This document shows positions 42,983 to 52,009 of a stretch of 64,000 nt of DNA, piece by piece. The position numbers were made by a program, and so were the translations under genes. How positions within the stretch are numbered: the first letter of the stretch is position 1; each line of letters opens with the position of its first letter. Origin of the DNA: JAGNXB01 sp942490895 (lineage in GTDB: Bacteria; Bacteroidota; Bacteroidia; Chitinophagales; Saprospiraceae); contig CALNZC010000073.1 in NCBI GenBank assembly GCA_942490895.1, positions 12,040 to 76,039 of the forward strand, given 5' to 3'. A model generated the notes under the pieces. It was not told the origin of the DNA. It saw only the letters and a list, made by a program, of their open reading frames with translations, and made no database searches.

Positions 42983-44419
42983 ATGAAGACAATTACGATA
43001 GCGCGCGGAGATGGCATTGGTCCTGAGATCATGTATGCGACTTTGAGGATTTTGGCTGCCGCCGACGCACCTCTAGTCTATGAGGAGGTCGAGATTGGCG
43101 AAAAAGTCTACCTGGCGGGCAATACTTCAGGAATATCCGCGGATACCTGGGATGTTATCCGTCGGAATCGCATTTTTCTGAAAGCACCGATCACCACTCC
43201 ACAGGGAGGAGGGTATAAGAGTCTGAATGTCACCACCCGAAAATTTCTTGGGTTATATGCCAATGTCAGACCCTGCAAAAGTTTTTCGCCATTCATTCGG
43301 TCGAAGCATCAGGATATGGATGTGGTCATCATCCGTGAGAATGAAGAAGATCTTTACGGTGGCATTGAACATCAGCAGACGGACGAAGTCGTTCAATGCC
43401 TCAAACTGATCAGTCGTCCTGGCTGCGAAAAGATTGTCCGATATGCGTTTGAATATGCCCGTCAGACAGGGCGAAAAAAAGTGAGCTGTTTTACGAAGGA
43501 TAATATTATGAAACAAACGGATGGTTTGTTTCATCAAGTCTTTAAAGAGATAGCTGCCGAGTATCCCGACATCGAGAACGATCACTGGATTATTGATATA
43601 GGAGCCGCCATGTTGGCTGATTCTCCGGAGAAATTTGATGTTATTGTCTTGCCTAATCTGTATGGCGATATCGTTTCAGACATTGCTGCTCAAATATCCG
43701 GATCTGTCGGATTGGCGGGGTCTGCAAACATCGGCGAAGAATGTGCCATGTTTGAAGCCATTCATGGTTCTGCACCTACCATTGCTGGTCAAAACGTCGC
43801 AAACCCGTCCGGATTATTGCAAGGGGCTATCCAGATGTTGACCCACATTGGTGAATATGCTGTTGCTGAAAAAATCCAGAATGCCTGGTTGAAAACGCTG
43901 GAGGATGGATGCCATACCATGGATATCTATTCTGAGGGTACTAGTCAGTTCAAGCTGAGTACACAAGAATTTGCCGATGCGGTCATTGAGCGACTGGGCC
44001 AGACGCCGCATACGATTGAGCCTGCATCCTTTACTATGAGCAAACCTCTGGTTCTGGCCCCATACAAGCGACGCCCCGCGGGTATAAAAGTCCTGGACGG
44101 AGTTGATGTATTCGTTCATTGGCCTGGAAGCGATCCAGTTGATTTGGCCAATCAATTAAATCAGTTGGGGTTAAATGATGTTCAACTCACCATGATCACA
44201 AATCGGGGGATCAAAGTTTGGCCCGATGGTTTTAAAGAGACGTTCTGTACGGATCACTGGAGATGTCGGTTTACACCAAGTCAAGAGAAAAATTTCTCAA
44301 GTACAGATATTATTCAGCTCCTGTCACAAGCCCATCTAGCAAATCTGGATATTATCAAAACGGAAAATTTATACCAGTTTGACGGTAAGGCATCCTATTC
44401 ATTAGGACAAGGTCAATAA
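42983..44419 (+). CDS. Isocitrate dehydrogenase, Thermus-type with C-terminal extension
   Basis: A 478-residue member of the isocitrate/isopropylmalate dehydrogenase family. The opening ITIARGDGIGPEIM, the substrate loop GGGYKSLNVTTRKFLGLYAN, RENEEDLYGGIEH and VLPNLYGDIVSDIAAQISGS are present. The ~140-residue C-terminal extension (from about residue 340) resembles that of Thermus IDH (~496 residues). The cofactor segment reads HGSAPTIAGQN, where NADP-dependent enzymes have HG(S/T)APKYAG and NAD-dependent ones carry Asp-Ile, so NAD+ use is possible. ATG 42983 is preferred over an upstream ATG at 42935. Controlled probably by the divergent LysR regulator. Confidence 0.85.
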   Translation: MKTITIARGDGIGPEIMYATLRILAAADAPLVYEEVEIGEKVYLAGNTSGISADTWDVIRRNRIFLKAPITTPQGGGYKSLNVTTRKFLGLYANVRPCKSFSPFIRSKHQDMDVVIIRENEEDLYGGIEHQQTDEVVQCLKLISRPGCEKIVRYAFEYARQTGRKKVSCFTKDNIMKQTDGLFHQVFKEIAAEYPDIENDHWIIDIGAAMLADSPEKFDVIVLPNLYGDIVSDIAAQISGSVGLAGSANIGEECAMFEAIHGSAPTIAGQNVANPSGLLQGAIQMLTHIGEYAVAEKIQNAWLKTLEDGCHTMDIYSEGTSQFKLSTQEFADAVIERLGQTPHTIEPASFTMSKPLVLAPYKRRPAGIKVLDGVDVFVHWPGSDPVDLANQLNQLGLNDVQLTMITNRGIKVWPDGFKETFCTDHWRCRFTPSQEKNFSSTDIIQLLSQAHLANLDIIKTENLYQFDGKASYSLGQGQ

Positions 44420-44470
44420 TTGAATTGACAACCCAATCAAATCATTTTTCACATTTCAACATACACTGCG

Positions 44471-44776
44471 ATGCAGACATTAACGAAACAACAACCGTCC
44501 ACAGCGACTCCTCGCCACTCCAGTATCCAATTGATTGACGGGGAATTTTCGATTGAGGAAGCAAAGGAAATACTGAACACATTGATCAATAACAAGATCG
44601 TGTTTCATCAGCGTAAGAACTTCAGCAATAATGAGCGCTTTGGCTGTGATCATGAAGTTTCAGTGAAGCGAATTCCCCAGTTGATCCAATGCCGGAATCA
44701 GGTGATGGAGCTGCTCGAACAGAAAGAAAAAAGTGGAAAAACGTTGCGGATCACATCCACGATAGAAATCGATTAG
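44471..44776 (+). CDS. Conserved small protein of unknown function
   Basis: A 101-residue soluble protein. The core IQLIDGEFSIEEAKEILNTL, then KIVFHQRKNFSNNERFG and VKRIPQL, looks like a small Bacteroidota family that I recognise by pattern but without known function. It follows the Thermus-type IDH gene by 51 bases on the same strand and could belong to the same transcript. The N-terminal ~18 residues are polar and probably disordered. Confidence 0.65.
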   Translation: MQTLTKQQPSTATPRHSSIQLIDGEFSIEEAKEILNTLINNKIVFHQRKNFSNNERFGCDHEVSVKRIPQLIQCRNQVMELLEQKEKSGKTLRITSTIEID

Positions 44777-44838
44777 ATCGAGTCAGAAGTTTCCAGTAGG
44801 GGTATTTCAACCATCTACATGTGGTGAAAGGTTTGTGT

Positions 44839-45276
44839 CTATTCTACAGGAAACCATGGCTCCCCTCCTCGAAAGACTGTGCCTTTGAACAGGGCAACCA
44901 TCTTGCCCTTCTGATTCATCACTTCTACGCGGTATACGCCCGTTTTTCGACCCAGGTTATCCTCGGTTGCGATGGCCGTGAGAGTATCCCCTACCTGGAC
45001 AGGTCGAAGGTGTGAAATCGATGTTTCTATGGATACGGCTTTGATCCCATGGCCATTTGAAGCAAAGGCGAGAGCGCTGTCGGCCAGGGCATAGGAAATG
45101 CCGCCATGGGCGATGAAGAACCCATTGACCATTTCATCCCGGACGGTCATACGGAGGGTGCAGTGTCCTGAGCCTTCCTCCATGCGCTCGATTTTCAGCC
45201 ATTGGCTGAATGCATCACCATTCATCATCTCATCGACAACTCGGGTAGCAAGAGGTTTTTTAGGATCACTATTCAT
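44839..45276 (-). CDS. paaI: PaaI-type hotdog-fold acyl-CoA thioesterase
   Basis: A 145-residue hotdog-fold thioesterase. MVNGFFIAHGGISYALADSA contains the PaaI/YbgC-type HGG active-site helix, and DTLTAIATEDNLGRKTGVY is the typical second strand-loop. PaaI hydrolyses stalled phenylacetyl-CoA catabolites. The ATG at 45276 lies one base after the TGA of the PaaH-like gene, so the two are translationally linked, and this pairing is the normal paa order. Confidence 0.85.
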   Translation of the reverse strand: MNSDPKKPLATRVVDEMMNGDAFSQWLKIERMEEGSGHCTLRMTVRDEMVNGFFIAHGGISYALADSALAFASNGHGIKAVSIETSISHLRPVQVGDTLTAIATEDNLGRKTGVYRVEVMNQKGKMVALFKGTVFRGGEPWFPVE

Positions 45277-45277
45277 A

Positions 45278-46456
45278 TCAGATATTTTCTTCCGGGTAGA
45301 AACGTTCTCCATTCTGGGCCAGAGAGCGGAGGAGGGGACTGCATCGGTATCGGGGGTCATGATAAGCGTTGAAGAGGCGATCCAGACGGGATTCGCAGGT
45401 GGCGATGCCCCATTCATCTGCCCATCGTAAAAGTCCTTTTGGATAGTTTACACCGAGTGTCATGGCCTGATCAATATCGTCACGTGAGGCGACTTGATAG
45501 TACATCGCATCGGCGGCTTCATTAATCAACATGACCACTATTCGTTCAAAGAGTCGACGCATTTTTTCCGTATCGGTCCTTTCGGGGTCGGGCTTTGACG
45601 CATTGGCTTCCGGGCGATAGTCATAGAACCCCCGGCCGGTTTTTCGTCCAAGCCAGCCGGCATCGACCAACCGGCGTTGAGTAAAGGATGGTTGATATCG
45701 GGGTTCATAATAACAGGCTGTCCAAACGGATTCTGTGACGGCATAATTGACATCGTGGCCGATGAAGTCCATCAGTTCAAACGGGCCCATTCGAAATCCA
45801 CCAATCTCTTTCATGGCTGTATCGATCTCTTCTTTTGTACCCAGACCTTCTTCAAGCAGGCGGATGGATTCACTATAAAATGGCCGGGCAATTCTGTTGA
45901 CGATAAAACCGGGAGTATCCCTGGCCATGACTGGATATTTCCCCCAGGAAAGCATCAACTGATGCAACATGGCTGGAAGGTCCGGACGGGTTTGTAATGC
46001 GGGGATGATCTCCACCAGTTTCATCAGAGGGGCCGGGTTGAAAAAGTGGAGCCCAATGACTCGTTCGGGAAGTTGACAGGCAGCGGCAATAGATGCGATG
46101 GACAGGGAGGAGGTATTGGTGGCCAGGATTGCGTCATCTTGCACCAGTTTTTCCAACTCCTGAAAGACAGAACGCTTGACGGCCAGGTCTTCAATGATGG
46201 CTTCGATGATGAGGCCACAATCTTTGAGGGCACCAAGGGTCTCTGCATAAGCATGTCGTCCGACGATGGTTTTGACCTCCACATCGGACATGCGTCCTTT
46301 TTCGATCTGGCGGTTGAGAATCTTTTGCAGTTGGTCCCTCGATTTATTGAGGGCTTCTTGCCGGGTATCATAAAGTACAACATCGTGGCCGGCTGAAGCG
46401 GCGACTTGAGCAATTCCGGAGCCCATGGCTCCACTACCAATAATTCCAATGCGCAT
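45278..46456 (-). CDS. paaH: 3-hydroxyacyl-CoA dehydrogenase (PaaH/Hbd type)
   Basis: A 392-residue NAD-dependent dehydrogenase. The Rossmann motif is IGIIGSGAMGSGIAQVAA. The catalytic region is in VIGLHFFNPAPLMKLVEII, and the dimer interface PGFIVNRIARPFYSES follows. A second C-terminal 3HCDH domain (from about residue 300, LINEAADAMYYQ) is as in PaaH. It oxidises 3-hydroxyacyl-CoA; the coupling to a PaaI thioesterase points to phenylacetate catabolism, though no other paa gene is in the window, so a general beta-oxidation role is possible. The start at 46456 begins the Rossmann strand. Confidence 0.88.
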   Translation of the reverse strand: MRIGIIGSGAMGSGIAQVAASAGHDVVLYDTRQEALNKSRDQLQKILNRQIEKGRMSDVEVKTIVGRHAYAETLGALKDCGLIIEAIIEDLAVKRSVFQELEKLVQDDAILATNTSSLSIASIAAACQLPERVIGLHFFNPAPLMKLVEIIPALQTRPDLPAMLHQLMLSWGKYPVMARDTPGFIVNRIARPFYSESIRLLEEGLGTKEEIDTAMKEIGGFRMGPFELMDFIGHDVNYAVTESVWTACYYEPRYQPSFTQRRLVDAGWLGRKTGRGFYDYRPEANASKPDPERTDTEKMRRLFERIVVMLINEAADAMYYQVASRDDIDQAMTLGVNYPKGLLRWADEWGIATCESRLDRLFNAYHDPRYRCSPLLRSLAQNGERFYPEENI

Positions 46457-46473
46457 CGTCCAATTCTTTGCGA

Positions 46474-46481
46474 CAAATGTA
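46474..46481 (-). promoter_or_regulatory. Candidate -7 box TACATTTG for paaH-paaI
   Basis: An exact TAnnTTTG on the reverse strand, 17 nt before the ATG at 46456, within the 40-base gap after rnhB. Confidence 0.45.
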
Positions 46482-46496
46482 CGGCATCCCTGCGGG

Positions 46497-47105
46497 TCAG
46501 GTGGGAAAGCGCTCTCCGATGGGGATGCCATCGATTTTGAAAGACACTCGATGATGGGGAGACGGGCCATGAAGGAGGACGGCTTCTCGATGTGCACGAG
46601 TGGGATAACCCTTATTCTCCAGCCAATGATATTGAGGATATTGTTGATGGGCCTGAGTCATCCAGGTATCCCGGTGTGTTTTGGCCAGGATGGAGGCAGC
46701 AGCAATGGATTTGAATTTGCCATCACCACCAACGATGCAGGTATGTGGGATTCCCAGAACGGGTTTGAACCGGTTCCCGTCGATCAGGAGATGTTGAGGG
46801 GAAGGAGTGAGTGCGTCGATCGCCTTGTGCATGGCCCGAATGGACGCTTGCAGGATATTGATCTCATCGATTTCTTCCGGGGAGCACATGGCGACTGCCC
46901 AGGCGACAGCTTTCTTCTCTATGATCGGTCGCAGGGTGTCCCGGTCGGATTCACTCAATTGCTTGGAGTCATTGAGCAGTGGATGATGCCAACGAGCCGG
47001 CAGGATCACCGCCGCTGCGAAAACAGGACCGGCCAGACAGCCCCGTCCGGCTTCATCGCATCCTGCCTCTATGAGGGTTCTTGAATAGCTGCTCCGCAAC
47101 GCCAT
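46497..47105 (-). CDS. rnhB: Ribonuclease HII
   Basis: A 202-residue nuclease removing ribonucleotides and RNA from RNA-DNA hybrids. The catalytic Asp-Glu pair is in EAGCDEAGRGCLAGPVFAAA, with further acidic residues in HLLIDGNRF and AAASILAKTHRD. Length is normal. A TACCTTTG box ends four bases before the ATG at 47105, one of the tightest promoter-start spacings in the window. Same strand as paaH but with a promoter between. Confidence 0.95.
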   Translation of the reverse strand: MALRSSYSRTLIEAGCDEAGRGCLAGPVFAAAVILPARWHHPLLNDSKQLSESDRDTLRPIIEKKAVAWAVAMCSPEEIDEINILQASIRAMHKAIDALTPSPQHLLIDGNRFKPVLGIPHTCIVGGDGKFKSIAAASILAKTHRDTWMTQAHQQYPQYHWLENKGYPTRAHREAVLLHGPSPHHRVSFKIDGIPIGERFPT

Positions 47106-47109
47106 TGCA

Positions 47110-47117
47110 CAAAGGTA
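47110..47117 (-). promoter_or_regulatory. Candidate -7 box TACCTTTG for rnhB
   Basis: An exact TAnnTTTG on the reverse strand with only 4 nt (TGCA) before the ATG at 47105. Confidence 0.5.
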
Positions 47118-47238
47118 GGGCTCCCGAAGTACTCTGGATGGCGAATTAGAATGCCATTAGATTGAGGTCAGAAGGAGTTCATTCTACAACTGTCTGGGGT
47201 GTAGTTCCGTTTCTTTCCGTTACTAATAATGGAAAAAG

Positions 47239-48795
47239 ATGCATTCAGGACATCAGAAAAATTTATTTTCAAACTGGAAAAAGGATATTCCAGCAGGTAT
47301 TGTTGTGTTTTTAGTGGCCTTGCCACTTTGTCTGGGTATTGCCCTGGCCTCTGGAGCACCATTGATGTCAGGCTTGATTACAGGGATTATAGGAGGGATC
47401 GTTGTTGGCGGCTTGAGCGGTTCGGCATTAAGTGTGTCAGGACCAGCAGCAGGGTTGGCAGTGATCGTTCTGGATTCTATCGCCTCCATGGGGTCATTTG
47501 AAGCCTTTCTGGCAGCAGTCGTTCTTGCCGGTGTTTTCCAGGTCGTCCTTGGTTATCTCAAAGCCGGGATCATTGGCCTCTATTTTCCAGTCTCCGTGAT
47601 CAAAGGGATGCTGGCTGCTATCGGGATCATTTTGATCCTGAAACAGATCCCTCATTTTCTGGGAATGGATATGGATGCATTCGGGGAAATGAGTTTCCGC
47701 GGCACAGATGGACGGAATACATTTGAAGAGCTGATCTATGGGTTCACGCATATCCATCAAGGTGCGGTGATCATCGGTATTATTGCCCTGGTGACCATGT
47801 TGGGTTGGGATAACTATGTCAAGAAAATGATCCCATCCTTGGGTCTGATCCCCGGAGCATTACTGGCGGTGATCCTGGGTATTGTCATCCGACAGTTCAT
47901 GGCCACAGCAGGTCCCGATTTGGCGATCGGAATTGAGCATGCCGTTCAAATTCCAATTCCAGCTCCGGAGGAAGGGTTAACCAGTCTATTGACATTTCCG
48001 GACTGGTCAGCTCTGTCTTTCATGGGGACTTGGAAAGTGGCTGCGGTGATTGCCATTATTGCCAGTCTGGAGACTTTGCTGAGTGTAGAAGCGGTAGATA
48101 AACTGGACCACCATAAACGACATACCCCATTGAACAGGGAAATGAAAGCGCAAGGTGTTGGTAATTTTCTCAGTGGCCTGATCGGTGGTCTTCCCATGAC
48201 GGCTGTCATTGTACGAAGTAGTGCGAACGTTGAAGCGGGGGCGGAAAGTAAGTTTTCGGCAATAGTCCATGGTGTATTGCTCGCAGGATGTGTGATCGGT
48301 CTGCCACACCTCCTCAACGAAATTCCGTTGTCTGCGTTAGCAGCCATCCTGTTGGTCATTGGATTCAAGTTGACCAAACCAATGCTCTACCGGTCACAAA
48401 TGAGAAATGGGATCCGTCAATTTCTCCCCTTTATGACGACTATCGTTGCCGTCTTACTGACGGATCTGTTGACCGGTATTATGGTGGGGATGTGCGTCGG
48501 TATTTTCTATGTCCTGAAGACGAATTACAAGACTCCATACTTCTATCATGAGGAAGCTCACCCCGATCGGGATGGCCACAAAGTGATCAAACTGGTCCTT
48601 TCCGAGCATGTTTCTTTTCTGAATAAAGCGAGCCTCCAGTTAACCCTGGATCACCTGCCTGATCATAGTGATGTAATCATTGATGGTAGTCAGTCCAAGG
48701 AGATCGATTTTGATGCCGTCCGCTTGATTCATAATTTCAAAGAGATGGCTAAGGACAAGCATATCACGCTTGAATTAATTGATATACCTGAATAA
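47239..48795 (+). CDS. SulP-family anion transporter (first of two)
   Basis: A 518-residue membrane protein with the SulP core: FSNWKKDIPAGIVVFLVALPL (here core DIPAGIVVFLVALPL), GIIGGIVVGGLSGSALSVSG, and DHHKRHTPLNREMKAQGVGN with NREMKAQGVGN, a hallmark of the family. It ends in a degenerate STAS-like domain (SEHVSFLNKASLQLTL). SulP proteins move bicarbonate, sulfate or other anions, often with Na+ or H+. It is followed 38 bases later by a carbonic anhydrase gene, which argues for bicarbonate. Confidence 0.9.
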   Translation: MHSGHQKNLFSNWKKDIPAGIVVFLVALPLCLGIALASGAPLMSGLITGIIGGIVVGGLSGSALSVSGPAAGLAVIVLDSIASMGSFEAFLAAVVLAGVFQVVLGYLKAGIIGLYFPVSVIKGMLAAIGIILILKQIPHFLGMDMDAFGEMSFRGTDGRNTFEELIYGFTHIHQGAVIIGIIALVTMLGWDNYVKKMIPSLGLIPGALLAVILGIVIRQFMATAGPDLAIGIEHAVQIPIPAPEEGLTSLLTFPDWSALSFMGTWKVAAVIAIIASLETLLSVEAVDKLDHHKRHTPLNREMKAQGVGNFLSGLIGGLPMTAVIVRSSANVEAGAESKFSAIVHGVLLAGCVIGLPHLLNEIPLSALAAILLVIGFKLTKPMLYRSQMRNGIRQFLPFMTTIVAVLLTDLLTGIMVGMCVGIFYVLKTNYKTPYFYHEEAHPDRDGHKVIKLVLSEHVSFLNKASLQLTLDHLPDHSDVIIDGSQSKEIDFDAVRLIHNFKEMAKDKHITLELIDIPE

Positions 48796-48833
48796 GGATG
48801 TGATTATTATTCATTCCAATCAAAGACTTCAAT

Positions 48834-49466
48834 ATGAAAGTGTACGAAAAACTGCTCCAGGACAACAAACAGTGGGCCCTTGGGAAAACGGATCAGGATC
48901 CGGGCTTTTTTGATCGTCTGGTAGATGTCCAGAGGCCGAAAATCCTTTGGATCGGTTGTGCAGACAGTCGTGTACCACCTAATGAAATCACTCAAACCAA
49001 CCCCGGTGACATCTTCATTCATCGCAATGTGGCTAACCTTGTGGTCCACACGGATATGAATATGCTGAGCGTATTGCAATATGCAGTAGAGGTATTAGAT
49101 GTAGAGCATGTTATTGTTTGCGGACACTATGGATGCGGGGGTGTCAAGGCAGCGATGTCCAACACTGGTTTTGGCCTGATCGACAACTGGCTGCGCAATA
49201 TCAAAGATGTCTACCGTTACCACCAGGAAGAGATCGATCAGTTACCCACACCAAATGATCAGGTGGACCGGTTGATCGAATTGAATATCGAAGAGCAGGT
49301 GTATAACCTGGCAAAAACATCGATCATACAGGCCGCCTGGCAAAAGAAGAAGGCACCGCACCTTCATGGCTGGGTCTATCGCCTGGAGGATGGGATCATC
49401 AAGCCATTGAAGGAAATGGGACCCAATGAACCCCTGGACCATGCGATCTATCAGTATGACATCTAA
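48834..49466 (+). CDS. Beta-carbonic anhydrase
   Basis: A 210-residue zinc enzyme interconverting CO2 and bicarbonate. Zinc ligands are in IGCADSRVPPNEIT (Cys and the Asp-Arg dyad) and VCGHYGCGGVKAAM (His and Cys). Length is normal for the clade. Sits between two SulP transporter genes on the same strand, forming a three-gene bicarbonate uptake and hydration module. Confidence 0.95.
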   Translation: MKVYEKLLQDNKQWALGKTDQDPGFFDRLVDVQRPKILWIGCADSRVPPNEITQTNPGDIFIHRNVANLVVHTDMNMLSVLQYAVEVLDVEHVIVCGHYGCGGVKAAMSNTGFGLIDNWLRNIKDVYRYHQEEIDQLPTPNDQVDRLIELNIEEQVYNLAKTSIIQAAWQKKKAPHLHGWVYRLEDGIIKPLKEMGPNEPLDHAIYQYDI

Positions 49467-49565
49467 TGGAGATTCACTGAACAATCCGATCACATTTTTC
49501 GGTCATCCTTATTCTCGATTTTGAAATTGCCGTATCCAGCAAATTAAAATTCTCTAATCTGTCAG

Positions 49566-49589
49566 ATATTCGCTAAGTTGAGCGAATAT
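49566..49589 (+). promoter_or_regulatory. Hairpin overlapping the start codon of the second SulP gene
   Basis: A perfect 9-bp stem (ATATTCGCT/AGCGAATAT) with a six-base loop AAGTTG. The 3' arm ends in the A and T of the ATG at 49588-49590, so the start codon is paired when the hairpin forms. No obvious ribosome binding site lies between. Confidence 0.45.
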
Positions 49590-51330
49590 GAGACAAAACG
49601 GTTCTTGGCTTTCATCGTTTACACTCCGTCACCTTCGCGGAGACCTCTTTGGTGGCTTGACAGCAGGTATTGTAGCCCTTCCACTGGCCTTAGCTTTCGG
49701 AGAACAAACTGAGTTGGGTGCCATCGCAGGTCTTTATGGCGCCATTGCTATAGGGGTCATTGCAGCACTTTTCGGAGGGACATTTACACAAATCAGTGGG
49801 CCTACAGCACCTATGACCGTGGTTTCAGCAGTTGTGATCACTGAAGCTATCCAGTATACAGGAAGCCTGGAAGCCGGTATTCCGTTTATTTTTGCCACCT
49901 TCTTTCTGGCAGGAATACTGGAAAGCCTGATGGGTGTCTTCAGATTGGGAAAGTATATTCGGTTCATACCCTATTCGGTTGTTTCCGGATTTATGAGTGG
50001 GATCGGATTTATCATTATCATTACCCAATTATTTCCTTTTCTAGGTGTCCATGCACCATCTGGTGGGCCACTGGGTACATTCAGCGCATTACATGAGATA
50101 CCGGAAGCATTCAATCTTTGGAGTGTCTTGGTGGCTTTAGTCACCATCGGAATTATTTATCTGTTTCCCAAAATCACACGAAAGGTACCCTCTGCATTGG
50201 TAGCCTTGATTGTCCTGACCCTTGTTACTTTTTTCTTCTTTAAACCGGATGTGATCCTGCAGCTGGATTCAGGAGGTCCAATTCCAGTGGGATTACCTAA
50301 AATTCAACTGGGATTGTTTGCTGTCTTTGCAGACTGGGAGCACTGGCTTCATATTTTTGAATATGCCCTTACTCTGGCCTTTTTAGGAGGGATTGATTCT
50401 TTGCTTACCTCCGTGGTAGCAGACAATATGACCAAAACCAGACATGACAGTGACCAGGAACTGATCGGTCAGGGGATCGGCAACATGGGTGCTGCCTTGA
50501 TCGGTGGATTGCCGGGTGCAGGAGCCACGATGCGTACCGTTGTGAATATCCGCAATGGTGGAAAGACCCGGATGTCAGGAGTGATTGCAGGAATATTCCT
50601 TGTAGTGGTGCTTCTGGGGTTGGGTTCGGTTGTGGGTCATGTTCCCAATGCCGTGCTAGCAGGTATCCTGATCACGGTGGGTATCGGGATCATCGATTAT
50701 AAGGGGATGCGCCATTTGCGCAAGATTCCCAAGGCAGATGCGATCGTCATGATCATCGTCTTGCTGTTGACTGTCTTTGTCGACTTGCTGGTGGCTGTGG
50801 CAGCCGGTATGGTGATGGCTGCAATACTCTTTATGAAGAATATCTCTGATGTCATCGAGAATAAAGCCTATTCGAGTCCTCTACAGGATTTTGCGCGAGA
50901 ACAGACCTGGACTGATGAAAAGAACTTCCTCGAGAAGTATGGAAAGCATGTCTATATCAAGCACCTGGATGGTCCCCTGTTTTTTGGATTTGCAACTCGC
51001 TTTAAACAAATGGTAGAGGCCCTTCCCGATGTGCGTTATGTCGTGATCCGAATGGATCGGGTACCTTATGTGGATCAATCCGGGTTGTATGCTTTGGAAG
51101 AAGCTGCTCAGGGCCTCTTGGATCGGGGGATCAAATTGGCCTTCACGGGATTACATGGACAACCGAAGGACATGTTGGAGGGGATCAACCTGGTTCCGGG
51201 ACTGGTAAGTACGAAAAAATGTTTTCCTGATTTCAATGCTTGCGCTAATTGGATTCTCAACGAATTGAACAATGCACCATCAGATCGGCAGGATCCAATA
51301 GGCGAGCCAGGGCATATTCGTGAAATGTGA
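49588..51330 (+). CDS. SulP-family anion transporter with C-terminal STAS domain (second of two)
   Basis: A 580-residue SulP transporter. Core motifs are DLFGGLTAGIVALPLALAFG, FTQISGPTAPMTVVSAVV and QELIGQGIGNMGAALIGGLP. Residues ~455-560 form a standard STAS domain (LDGPLFFGFATRFKQMV, RMDRVPYVDQSGLYALEE). It differs clearly from the first SulP gene in having the full STAS domain, so the two are not a recent duplication. The start codon is in a hairpin (49566-49589). Role inferred from the adjacent carbonic anhydrase. Confidence 0.92.
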   Translation: MRQNGSWLSSFTLRHLRGDLFGGLTAGIVALPLALAFGEQTELGAIAGLYGAIAIGVIAALFGGTFTQISGPTAPMTVVSAVVITEAIQYTGSLEAGIPFIFATFFLAGILESLMGVFRLGKYIRFIPYSVVSGFMSGIGFIIIITQLFPFLGVHAPSGGPLGTFSALHEIPEAFNLWSVLVALVTIGIIYLFPKITRKVPSALVALIVLTLVTFFFFKPDVILQLDSGGPIPVGLPKIQLGLFAVFADWEHWLHIFEYALTLAFLGGIDSLLTSVVADNMTKTRHDSDQELIGQGIGNMGAALIGGLPGAGATMRTVVNIRNGGKTRMSGVIAGIFLVVVLLGLGSVVGHVPNAVLAGILITVGIGIIDYKGMRHLRKIPKADAIVMIIVLLLTVFVDLLVAVAAGMVMAAILFMKNISDVIENKAYSSPLQDFAREQTWTDEKNFLEKYGKHVYIKHLDGPLFFGFATRFKQMVEALPDVRYVVIRMDRVPYVDQSGLYALEEAAQGLLDRGIKLAFTGLHGQPKDMLEGINLVPGLVSTKKCFPDFNACANWILNELNNAPSDRQDPIGEPGHIREM

Positions 51331-51370
51331 TCAGTGGGCAGCACTAAAACTGATGCAGTATATTTGATCC

Positions 51371-52009
51371 ATGATCCAAGCTAAAGGATTGACTTATCAA
51401 TATTCGGGTGGATTTGAGATGATCTTCCCGGATATTCAATGCGATGCTGGCGATCAGCTCTTGATCCTTGGTGAATCAGGAACCGGCAAGACCACTCTCC
51501 TTCAACTGCTTTCTGGTCTCCGACAGCCTCTTTCAGGTACAGTCAGTATTCATGGAACAGAACTTCAGAACGTGCCCAGGAAGCAACAAGATCAGTTCAG
51601 GGGGAAGCATATCGGGATTGTGTTCCAAACCCCTCATTTTCTTCAGGCGTTAAGTGTCGAGGAAAATATTGCCCTCGCTCAACGACTGGCGGGCCAGAAA
51701 GTGGATCTTTCAGGGATACGTGCCTTACTAGGGAGATTGGGCGTGTCGCACCGGATAAAGGCCTATCCCAGACACTGCAGCCAGGGTGAGCAACAACGGA
51801 TTTCGTTGGCAAGAGCGTTGATCAATCAACCCGATATTCTCCTGGCGGATGAGCCTACGAGTGCTCTGGATGACCGGCATTGTCTGGAGGTTTGTGGATT
51901 ATTGGAAGCGCATGCATCCGAAAGTCATTCTGCTCTGATCATAGTCACACATGACCAACGGATAAAAGACCGGATTCCTCACACCATCACCCTGGACCGC
52001 CATGTATAG
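51371..52009 (+). CDS. ABC transporter ATP-binding protein (LolD/MacB type)
   Basis: A 212-residue ATPase. Walker A is ILGESGTGKTTLL, the signature region RHCSQGEQQRISLARAL and Walker B ILLADEPTSALD, all intact. Its size and lack of membrane segments fit the LolD-like exporters of the FtsX/MacB group. The last eight bases overlap the start of the permease gene, so the two are translationally coupled and form one exporter. Substrate: see permease. Confidence 0.92.
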   Translation: MIQAKGLTYQYSGGFEMIFPDIQCDAGDQLLILGESGTGKTTLLQLLSGLRQPLSGTVSIHGTELQNVPRKQQDQFRGKHIGIVFQTPHFLQALSVEENIALAQRLAGQKVDLSGIRALLGRLGVSHRIKAYPRHCSQGEQQRISLARALINQPDILLADEPTSALDDRHCLEVCGLLEAHASESHSALIIVTHDQRIKDRIPHTITLDRHV

